A stretch of DNA of 15,175 nucleotides from Stephanodiscus triporus (Eukaryota; Bacillariophyta; Thalassiosirophyceae; Thalassiosirales; Thalassiosiraceae): contig JALLAZ010001093.1 of NCBI GenBank assembly GCA_036939755.1, positions 1 through 15,175 of the forward strand. The letters are read 5' to 3'. This document shows, piece by piece, positions 8,501 to 15,175 of the stretch (position 1 is the first letter of the stretch; each line of letters opens with the position of its first letter). The translations under genes and the position numbers were made by a program. The notes beneath the pieces were generated by a model. The model worked only from the letters and a program-made list of their open reading frames with translations. It was not told the origin of the DNA and made no database searches.

Positions 8501-8590
8501 GAGAGCCCTGTGGGTTCAAATACTACGATGGAACATGTTGAATCCAAGAGCCCTATCACTCCAGCCTCGATGCAGGATGTTGACTTATAG
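5513..8590 (+). CDS. Secreted FAS1-domain type I membrane protein with KSGK repeats and fused tail domain
   Basis: Two exons, 5513-6578 and 6675-8590, give 993 residues. The start at 5513 has A at -3 and G at +4 and opens directly on a signal peptide (hydrophobic core around residues 15-27, likely cleavage after NVYA at 32). ATG 5474 is possible but has a weak context. Order of parts: basic His-rich segment; about three 26-28-residue repeats ending in GKSGKEV (about 108-168); KSGKSGK cluster (about 275-305); FAS1 domain (314-453) with GPLTVAAPTNEAFDAF, YHILDG and SNGVIHGIDTVLLP; Pro-rich linker; ectodomain with a YGG and ESF pattern seen near the membrane in other diatom proteins (from memory); membrane helix 694-715 followed by KRR; cytosolic tail. 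Residues 832-925 resemble a diatom transposon-associated protein segment. FAS1 domains mediate adhesion; Lys-Ser-Gly repeats suggest cell-wall or silica contact. Function is inferred, not shown. Confidence 0.85.
6579..6674 (+). other. Intron of the FAS1 gene (96 nt)
   Basis: The donor is GTATGT and the acceptor ends TCGGACCCACAG. Splicing joins phase-1 codon G/CC and rebuilds the FAS1 core motif LTVAAPTNEAF, which neither unspliced frame encodes. Without splicing the first exon runs into TAG at 6611-6613. Confidence 0.92.
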
Positions 8591-8887
8591 GATATGCTCT
8601 CCTGCCTGGGAGAAATCAGAAATGGTATTTTTTTATCCCAAGCATACTATTATTGATGTGTACCTGTTCTCGTTCTTGTTCAAGGGAGGACATTTGAAGC
8701 AGAAGCCGGTCAAGAAGAAGAACTCAGTTCATGTAGAAGTGCAGAGGCTTTGGGAGGGGATTCGCCTGAAAGATTTCATATTGCATAATAATAAATTCTA
8801 ATTCGATTGATTGTACAATTCAACTTTCTTCAACCGAATAAACTTTTATCAAAAAAACTGGTTGCAAAGTTACCAGCGCTATCCTTG
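8591..8887. terminator. Convergent 3' regions of the FAS1 and Rmp1/Nepro-like genes
   Basis: This 297-bp gap lies between two stop codons facing each other. On the plus strand AATAAA occurs at 8790-8795 and 8837-8842, good candidates for the FAS1 gene's poly-A signal. No canonical signal is seen for the minus-strand gene, so its transcript may end inside this gap or overlap the FAS1 transcript. A short open frame to 8801 shows no homology that I recognise. Confidence 0.5.
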
Positions 8888-10468
8888 TCATCTCTTGAAT
8901 ATATCATCAATTACACTGGTGGATTTTCGCTTCTTCTTTTTCCCCGTCTTCGATTTTTTCTTTGGAGTATTGTTGCGTTCAGCAAAGTCGGTGCCAATTG
9001 AGTCTGGCAGTATGGCCGCATATTGATTGGTGACAATTAACGTCAACTCAGAGATAGTGTTGCTTCTTCTGTTCGTATGTGCCTCATGGGGCCCAGATTC
9101 ACTGAGGAAATCAGTTCTTGCACTGGCAACACTTTTTTCAGTAGATTCTGTTCCATCCGCGTGATCACGACGAAGAAGTTTTTGATCGTCATCACCCATG
9201 AGGTTGTCAATACTAGATTTCCTTCTTTTTGTCTTCTTTCTTTTCTTTTTCTGTGCAGAGGTTTCAGGCGATGGTATTTCCATGATGTGACGCTTCATTC
9301 TTTCTTTCCTTATTCTCGCCATGTTATCATCTGGCGCGCCTGCTGGGACCTTGCTCTGCGTAGTAGAACCGCAGCTCTGTTTAATATTCATGAGTTCTCC
9401 CGTGTCACTGCACATAGCATTGGTCTCAAGCTCTCTCGTTGGGTATCGATTCACCCTGTCGTCCTCAAACGCCGAGTCTTCCCGCTCTGTGGAAAGAGCT
9501 TCTTGAAGGCCTTCTGGAATATGCTCTAGTGATGGCGTTGATGCGTTGGACCCTAGTACGAACTTGCCGAGACCGAACCTAGACACTGCACCGCTCCACC
9601 TCTTTCTCTTCACGTAGTCATTGATGTTTGCGGTCAATTTATCTTGACTGATGTCCACGAAGTGTTCCATTAGATCATTCCATTCATTATTCGACGTAGA
9701 CTGTCGCTCCTGCCCATCGTTATCCCTAGCATTTTCCACGACAAACGGAGTCATGATTAGATCCTCCAACAACTTCCAATCCACGATCCCCCTCGATTCT
9801 TTAATCCTATTTGTCTTCCCCGTTTTCCGCCCCTCATAGTGAAGCCCCCTCAGTTGTGGCACCGCCTCCCGTAAGACGGATGCCACCTCCCTCCCCATCC
9901 TCGTCAACAGGGAGTGTAACCTGCCCAAGCACCCCAACGCAACAGTTAGGAAGGGGACGAAATGCCCACGGCTTATCTCGTGCAGGACCGGCACCGTGGC
10001 GTGGGCGATGCGCGAGATGATCCTGGGCAATGTTCGGCTGATGAGAGATTTCAGCCTCCGTAGAACGGCGGGCATCCGTTGCAGTTCTCGCAGTAGATTG
10101 ACGTCGCCGTCGCCGTCGTCGCCGTTGCCGTCGCCGCCGCCGTCGTCGCCGTTGCCGTCGCCGCCGCCGCCGCGCTCCTCCAGCGTCCACCTTTCCTCCT
10201 TTGCCCTCTTCTCGGCGGCGCGCGTTGACCCGTCGAGGAGTGAGCGGACGAGACCCCTCCACTCCTCCGTCAACTCCGTCACGTCCTCGTGGGGAGGCAG
10301 CGACCGCCGGAGCGCCGACAGCGCCATGGACATGCGGCGGTAGTATATACATCGCCGGTGCTGGTGTTGGTTGCGTTGGAGGAGGAGGGATAGGGTGCGA
10401 ACGTCAAGGAAGAGTGCATGGTGATGGGTGGGAGGGCGGTGTTGGGCGGCAGCAGATGATGCCGACAT
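8888..10468 (-). CDS. Rmp1/Nepro-family RNA-binding protein (RNase MRP subunit-like)
   Basis: Single exon, 526 residues. Residues 32-55 read RNQHQHRRCIYYRRMSMALS followed by ALRR. This matches the family's N-terminal signature of Arg-Asn-x-x-Gln-His-Arg, an aromatic pair and Leu-Arg-Arg. Residues 170-192 (FVPFLTVALGCLGRLHSLL) match the second conserved helix, normally a hydrophobic stretch with Leu-x-Arg-Leu/Ile. The far C-terminus is a Lys-rich nucleolar-type signal followed by Ile-Asp-Asp-Ile-Phe, also typical. In yeast Rmp1 is a protein of RNase MRP, which cleaves pre-rRNA; animal Nepro is a nucleolar relative. The length fits Nepro better than the ~200-residue yeast protein. The start at 10468 is needed because the signature begins at residue 32. 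A Gly/Asp insert at about 100-125 comes from a trinucleotide repeat. The assignment rests on motif recognition. Confidence 0.7.
   Translation of the reverse strand: MSASSAAAQHRPPTHHHALFLDVRTLSLLLQRNQHQHRRCIYYRRMSMALSALRRSLPPHEDVTELTEEWRGLVRSLLDGSTRAAEKRAKEERWTLEERGGGGDGNGDDGGGDGNGDDGDGDVNLLRELQRMPAVLRRLKSLISRTLPRIISRIAHATVPVLHEISRGHFVPFLTVALGCLGRLHSLLTRMGREVASVLREAVPQLRGLHYEGRKTGKTNRIKESRGIVDWKLLEDLIMTPFVVENARDNDGQERQSTSNNEWNDLMEHFVDISQDKLTANINDYVKRKRWSGAVSRFGLGKFVLGSNASTPSLEHIPEGLQEALSTEREDSAFEDDRVNRYPTRELETNAMCSDTGELMNIKQSCGSTTQSKVPAGAPDDNMARIRKERMKRHIMEIPSPETSAQKKKRKKTKRRKSSIDNLMGDDDQKLLRRDHADGTESTEKSVASARTDFLSESGPHEAHTNRRSNTISELTLIVTNQYAAILPDSIGTDFAERNNTPKKKSKTGKKKKRKSTSVIDDIFKR
10087..10170 (-). 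repeat. GGC/GAC trinucleotide repeat inside the Rmp1/Nepro-like gene
   Basis: On the plus strand this is a run of GCC and GTC triplets with a repeated 33-bp-like pattern (GTCGTCGCCGTTGCCGTCGCC occurs more than once). It encodes two similar Gly-Asn-Asp-rich blocks (GDGNGDDGGG and GDGNGDDGDG) between the two conserved helices. Length variation among strains would be expected and would not disturb the frame. Confidence 0.8.
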
Positions 10469-10843
10469 GTTGACTTCTAGGTGTAGTACCTCTTGGCTTG
10501 GTCGGAGCGGGGCCGGGGCGGCGGGAGGGCGGGGGATGGACGCTTAATCCAAGCCAAAAACGGCCAAAATACGAATAATTGTGGTGGAACAGAGGAGTAC
10601 TACTTTACTATCGTACTACCTACTCTACTACTTAGGAGAATACGATACTATTAGTACTCTAAAATATGTATGGTAGTATGGTACATATCTACTCCTAGAT
10701 ATCTACCAGGCCACCTACTCAACTGCAAGCTCGTACGATACTCTAGATAGATATCGAATCGTAGATAGATATCTCAACTCGTATCGCGCGCGGACCCTGC
10801 CGCTGTCATCGACCCCGCCCGAGTCGATGTTGTACAAAAGAAG
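10469..10843. promoter_or_regulatory. Shared upstream region of two divergent genes
   Basis: The 375 bp between the Rmp1/Nepro-like start (minus) and the 10844 start (plus) must hold both promoters. The half near 10468 is GC-rich. The middle (about 10597-10780) is AT-rich with many TACTA, GATAC and TAGATATC words. A 12-mer, TAGATAGATATC, occurs at 10744-10755 and again at 10762-10773, and a related TAGATATC lies at 10697-10704. These are candidates for binding sites or simple mutational repeats; I cannot tell which. Confidence 0.5.
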
Positions 10844-11502
10844 ATGGCCGGATACATTCAAGTTCCCCTCAGACTTCCAATCACACAATTGACATGGCTT
10901 GAGGACACGTCGTCCAGGCATAAATTGTCGAATTCGTCCAAGGCATTCCGATGTTGCGTCAACTGCGTCGCGGTTGGGGATGTTGCACTATTGAAGAACA
11001 ATGATGATGCGGATGGAAGAATGGAAGAGCAAGGCGATTTCGTCGCGTATCTGTCCAGGGAGCAACTGGACTGGCTGCGGGACGAGAGGGAGATTGGGCG
11101 CGAAGACAATCACGATCAGAGTGCATTCGCACGAAGGATTGTGCGATCGTGCATGGCGATGGACGAGTTAACAGTCTTCGGCATTGTCAGGTGCAAAAGT
11201 TCGATCGCCGCTTGCGAGGGGGGCAGGGAAGCGCGCAATAATATCGGAGATGGAGAAGCATTCGGCCTCATGTATGGGGAAGTGCTCGTAAAGGAAAACA
11301 TCGATCTCTCGTCGATGTGAGTGATACTTGACGATCGGGTGTAGCAATGAGCTGTGTTCCATTGGGAATGTAATTCAGAAGAAATATTGCATGTTTGAGC
11401 AGTGTATGCCTAATCAGTAAAAGAATATATGTTTTCAGGCTAGAAGGAATTGACAATGTGCGCACACTTGAGAAAAGAAGCTCTTGGTCATTAAAACACT
11501 GA
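10844..11502 (+). CDS. Unrecognised 178-residue protein, two exons; possible small OB fold
   Basis: Exon 1 is 10844-11316 and exon 2 is 11439-11502. The ATG has A at -3 and G at +4 and follows the divergent promoter. No signal peptide or membrane segment is seen. Residues 1-60 alternate polar and hydrophobic (QLTWLEDTSSR, CCVNCVAVGDVALLKN). The middle is charged (YLSREQLDWLRDEREIGRED), and the end reads LMYGEVLVKENIDLSSMLEGIDNVRTLEKR with the last part coming from exon 2. The pattern of a Gly-Glu strand followed by (E/D)GID and a short helix, plus the N-terminal strand layout, recalls Ten1-type telomere OB folds, but this is weak. Without splicing the protein ends at TGA 11318-11320, giving 158 residues. 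It converges on the RBM39-like gene with a 75-bp gap. Confidence 0.6.
11317..11438 (+). other. Probable intron of the 10844 gene (122 nt)
   Basis: The donor GTGAGTGA is a strong consensus and the acceptor ends ATATGTTTTCAG. Joining phase 2 (AT/G) restores Met-Leu-Glu-Gly-Ile-Asp and keeps 20 further codons open to TGA at 11500-11502. There is no conserved motif across the junction to confirm it, so transcript data would decide. Confidence 0.7.
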
Positions 11503-11577
11503 GGATGTTTCCCAAAAGCTTCGTTTAGGATACCCAAACCTTACAGGTGTGATCAGTTGATAATGATGAATATATAT

Positions 11578-14500
11578 TTACGAAGAGTTCGGAATTGAAT
11601 CGACAAACTCAACGCGAAGCTGTCTCTTGTCAAACCAGCGGCCAGCAAGACTCTTGGCACATTTAATGGCAGCATCGACAGAATCGAAAGACGCATAGAT
11701 CATCCCGCCAGGATCGTCCGACATGACCACGACGCGCGCGATCTTCCCGTACTTGACGCACTCCTCCTCGAAATCTAGCCTAATGTCATTCTCCCAACCC
11801 CGCTCCGTCTCCTCGTCCTTGTCGAACATGTTGTGGACAAGAATGTTTTGAGTGGGATTGTCAGACCTGCCAACGACCTTGGCATCCCCAACGGGTGTCG
11901 CAATGTTCGACACGGGAGCCAGCGTTGCACTACCGATAACGATAGGGGCCACACCTAGAGCCATATCCAATGCCGCATCCGCCACACTCACGAGTTGGTC
12001 AGATGGCATGATGCCCAAGGCGCCGGCGGGACCTGCGGCCAAGAGGGCCTGTTGAGCCATCGGGTCCACCTGGCCTATCATGGTGGTGAGGGAGGTACCG
12101 GTGAGCTGGTTCATCATGGCATTCACCCTAAGGATTTTTTCGTTGGCGTCTTCAGGAAATTGATCGGACTTCACTTCGAGGACACCAGAGGCACTCGACT
12201 GCTGATTGGCCCAACCCATTTTTCTGGAAAAAAGTAAAGGTTGAACACAGATCAAAAGCAATTTTTAAGTGAGATGTAATGACGAAATGAAACAAAGACA
12301 TGATATTTGACGGCGTCGTCCAGAGTAAACACAGCATCCCAACGAAGTTCATTCTCTGAAGGGCGGGACAATCACCGCAACTAATGCCGTGATATTTTGT
12401 CTGCACAAAAAGAGGAAAGGGTGCCAAATCTAGAGATGCAAGGTGTGATCAAAGCGGCAAACAAGTAAACTCAAAAACCAATGTATTTGCCTTGTCGCAT
12501 GAAACCCTGTCGCATCCAACCCCCCCCCCCTCCAATAGATGATCTCCTCCGCTCAAATAACTAATATGCGCGTCGTCTTCCATCAAACTACCCAAAATTG
12601 TTGCTGCTCTCGTATATACTCTCTGCCAGTAAAGAATATATGATATTCAGACAGAGAGCAAAGTTAGGTTTTCGAGAATAGATTGATTTCTACCTTTCCC
12701 TCTCCCCAAGCAACAAAAGTATACTTCATCACAGAAACACGGGCACACAAACATTTCCATCCTCGTCGATAAATGATGTACATCAACCAAACAAAAAAAA
12801 TGATACCAACCCAACCGCATTAAAAAACTACGTATACTCACAGTGGCCTCCCCGCGAGCATCTGTCCACTCATGGTCTGAATTGCGAGGTTGGCATCCTT
12901 CGGGTCCCGATATGTCAAGAATCCGAAGCCACGTGACATGCCCGTGGCCGCGTCCGTCTGGAGCAATACCTTTTCTAGGGTGCCAAATTGCGAGAAGAGG
13001 GCGCGCAATTGAGTTTGGGTGACACAAGGGTCGATGGATCCGACGTAAACCTTCTGGGATTCAATGCGCATCCCATCCGCCGTAAGCTGAGCTGGAAGTC
13101 CGCCGGCGATGATGGAGGCAGGGGGCATAAATGACAATGATCCAACTGCCACGGCACCGCCGCCGAGCGCCAGCGCGCTCTTCTCGGCCTCGGCGCGCTT
13201 CACCAGAATTGGAAAACGCTGAAAGTCAGGAATCTTCCCCGTGGCCCCTAATGCACGATCGACGTCTTCCAACCGACCCACCTCAACGTACGCGCAACCC
13301 TTGTGACGTCCGGTACGCTTGTCACGTAGGAGGATGACGTCGCGCACCTTGGATATCCCAACCTTGCGTCGGAAGTACCGTCCAATGTCGCGCTCGTCGG
13401 CGCGCATTACAAGCTGCGAGACAAATATCGTGCGTTGGTCCTTGGTGGCCTCGTCATCGAGGACGGCCTTCTCCGTTGACCCCTCGGAATGTGGGGAGGA
13501 GCCCCTGCCCCCCCTACGGCCACTCCCGCGACCACGACTGCCGCTGCCACGCTTTCCCTTGACAGAATCCGGAGACGGCGAGCGGGAGCGACTCCGCGAC
13601 ACTGACCGGGAGTTGTTCCTTCGACGACTGCCGCGCGACGGCGATATCGAGGAGTAACTACCGGTCCCTGACACGGCCGAGCGATCCGACCTTCTCCCCG
13701 ACCGGGCAGAGCGATCAGATGCGGTTGAGTAGCTACGCGAGCGGGACGGGGACCGGCGGGAATCGTCGTCGCTCTCGCGGATGGAGGGCGAGGGGCTGCC
13801 TCGATCATTCTTGGTCGGCACGGAGGATCGATGTTTACCTCCGTCGCCCCCTTCGCGCTGTGGAGGAGGCCTCTGAGGCGGCGATGTGTTGCGTCCGTAG
13901 ATGTCTCGCTCTCGCTCGTTCCGTCGGCCCGGGGGCCATCCTCCTCCTCCGCCGCCGCCGCCACGTGGGGGTGGTCCATCCCAGTTGTGACCATCGCGCC
14001 CTCCTCCTCCTCCCCGGCCACCACCACCGCCACCACCGTAATAGTCATATCCGCCCATCCGTCCATCGCGCCATCCTCGCCCTCCTCCTCCGCCCCCGCC
14101 ATTGCTCCAAGGACCACCCCCGCGCATTTCATCGTCGTAATACTCCCTGGAGGGAGGAGGTCCCCTGCCGTACGGATCGCCCCGATAATGATCCGGAGGA
14201 CGAGGTGGTCCTGCCCCCCATCGGTAATAATCGCCTCTGTAGTTGGGGGGAGGGGGGCAATCTCTGCCACCGCCGCCACTTCCGCGCCCCCCACCAAACC
14301 CTCCTCCTCCTCCTCCTCGCTGATCCGCTCCACCTCCGCCACCCCGTCGAGCGCCCCCTCGTCGTCGACGATCGCCAGCCCGTCTACCCCGGCGGGAAGA
14401 TGACCGGCGAGGACTCCCTTTCTCGTCGCGTTTCTCGTCGTCATTGTCGTCCTTCTTGTCGCCGGCGTCCCCGTCATCCTTGGGCGACGACCCACCGTCC

Positions 14501-14829
14501 TTGGGCCGCGACCCAGCGTCGGCGGCGGCGGAGGGAGGCGGGACGAGGGCGCCAACGGACGTCAACCGCCTTTCCTTCTTCTTCATCACCTTCTTCTTCG
14601 TGAGGATCTCCCTAAGCCGCGCCTCGTCGTCGTCGGTCGCGACCCTGCTCTTCTTCGGGGGACTCGGACGCGCGTCGTCGTCGTCGCCGACGCTTCTGCC
14701 GCCGCCGACGTCGTCGATGGCGGAGGGCGGGGCATCTCCGTTCTTCTTGATCTTGGAAATCGCACCAGAAGATCCTCCTCCTCCATCCGTGCTGTCATTT
14801 TTCGATTTCCCGTCGGCGTCAGCGGCCAT
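11578..14829 (-). CDS. RBM39/CAPER-like splicing factor (RS, RRM1, RRM2, UHM)
   Basis: Exon 1 is 14829-12842 and exon 2 is 12223-11578, giving 877 residues. Order: Lys/Asp-rich start; Gly/Arg-rich region with RGG-type repeats (about 165-325); RS region (about 345-430); RRM1 (about 466-548) with TIFVSQL and KGCAYVEV; RRM2 (about 593-664) with VYVGSI and RGFGFLTY ending in GRPLKMGW; Ala/Gly/Met-rich linker; C-terminal UHM (about 787-872) with GRWFDKRQL, whose Arg-x-Phe (858-860) is the signature that binds ULM peptides of U2AF/SF3B1-type partners. This is the RBM39 architecture, a nuclear factor acting in 3' splice-site recognition. ATG 14829 has the better context (ATC before, G after); ATG 14940, in the same frame, would add 37 residues of unlikely composition. 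The Gly-rich block is longer than I expect for RBM39. Confidence 0.9.
12224..12841 (-). other. Intron of the RBM39-like gene (618 nt)
   Basis: On the minus strand the donor is GTGAGTAT and the acceptor ends ACTTTTTTCCAG. Splicing joins CT/A in phase 2 and gives GRPLKMGW, matching the end of RRM2 in RBM39 proteins (Gly-Arg-Pro-Met-Lys-Val). It is five to six times longer than the other introns here. It contains a G12 run on the minus strand (12520-12531 region), internal donor- and acceptor-like sites, and no protein-coding sequence that I can support. Confidence 0.9.
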
Positions 14830-15175
14830 GATGTTGTGGGGGAGACTCCGATTTTTTGGCTTGCGGAGTTTTTGGTTTCTCTGGAGTTTCAAGGAATTCG
14901 TGACGACTGACAGACCTACAAGGGCAGAAGTTTGAGACATTCGTCCCAGCGAGAGGTGAGTTCATGCAGTTTAAATCCACTCCGCTTCCTACCGGAGTTG
15001 AGGAGTTGAGGGAATTGCTAGCTCGCCCTACGTTTTCCCCTTGGTAGAGTATAACACGTAGAGTCTGGTACTGGCCTACATAGAAAAAAATGACAATCCA
15101 CCACTTATGTAACTTATGCTGGTCGAATTTTCTCAAAATTCGATAATTTGTACCTAGAGCTTGCAAATCGCGATT
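14830..15175 (-). promoter_or_regulatory. 5' UTR and upstream region of the RBM39-like gene
   Basis: The stretch is open in two minus-strand frames near the gene but shows no protein motif. It includes ATG 14940, in frame with the gene, and CTTGTAG/GTCTGT near 14915, which could be a splice site in the 5' UTR. Between 14982 and 15020 there are repeated GAGTTGAGG words. No other gene is visible before the window ends. Confidence 0.4.

Noticed and set aside
8535..8801. 88-codon plus-strand open frame after the FAS1 stop
   Set aside because: It overlaps the end of the FAS1 gene in another frame and has no recognisable motif or supported splice link.
9077..10473. Several plus-strand open frames across the Rmp1/Nepro-like gene
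   Set aside because: They are antisense to a gene with conserved motifs, and their length comes from GC-rich triplet repeats.
12224..12841. A snoRNA in the long RBM39 intron
   Set aside because: I looked for box C/D and H/ACA patterns and saw no convincing pair of boxes with closing stems.
13407..14603. Long open frames on both strands (382, 294 and 190 codons) over the RBM39 N-terminal half
   Set aside because: They are other-frame readings of Gly/Arg/Ser-rich codons. Only the frame leading into RRM1 is meaningful.
14830..14940. In-frame extension of RBM39 from ATG 14940
   Set aside because: The extra 37 residues look like translated 5' UTR and ATG 14829 has a better context. Not excluded without cDNA.

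Overview
The window looks like nuclear DNA from a diatom or a close stramenopile. This is inferred from gene content, not from a database search. Host genes have short GT-AG introns (96 and 122 nt), except one of 618 nt. One gene encodes a secreted FAS1 membrane protein with Lys-Ser-Gly repeats of the kind common in diatom cell-surface proteins. The left third carries a decayed retroelement family that I associate with diatoms and other algae.

Layout. Positions 1-112 hold a plus-strand fragment of a reverse transcriptase (RT) element. Positions 264-3317 hold a longer, heavily mutated copy of the same family on the minus strand: APE-type endonuclease, linker, RT palm, three zinc fingers, thumb and C-terminus. 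Positions 3318-5512 have no intact gene. They hold AT-rich tandem repeats with nine CATTAATG palindromes, a possible gene relic, and a TTTGGTATCG minisatellite that contains a nearly perfect 147-bp-period duplication.

From 5513 on there are four host genes. (1) Plus strand, 5513-8590, two exons: a secreted type I membrane protein with silaffin-like repeats, a FAS1 domain, a membrane-proximal ectodomain, one membrane segment and a cytosolic tail that seems to include a captured transposon-protein segment. (2) Minus strand, 8888-10468: a Rmp1/Nepro-type protein (RNase MRP subunit family). (3) Plus strand, 10844-11502, two exons: an unrecognised 178-residue protein, possibly a small OB fold. (4) Minus strand, 11578-14829, two exons: an RBM39/CAPER-like splicing factor with Gly-rich and RS regions, two RRMs and a C-terminal UHM.

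Genes 2 and 3 are divergent and share a 375-bp upstream region. Genes 1 and 2, and genes 3 and 4, converge; the second pair is only 75 bp apart. Genes 2 and 4 both act in nuclear RNA processing, but nothing in the sequence links them functionally. The two splice junctions in RBM39 and FAS1 are strongly supported because they rebuild conserved domain motifs across the joins. The junction in the 10844 gene rests only on splice signals and an open reading frame.
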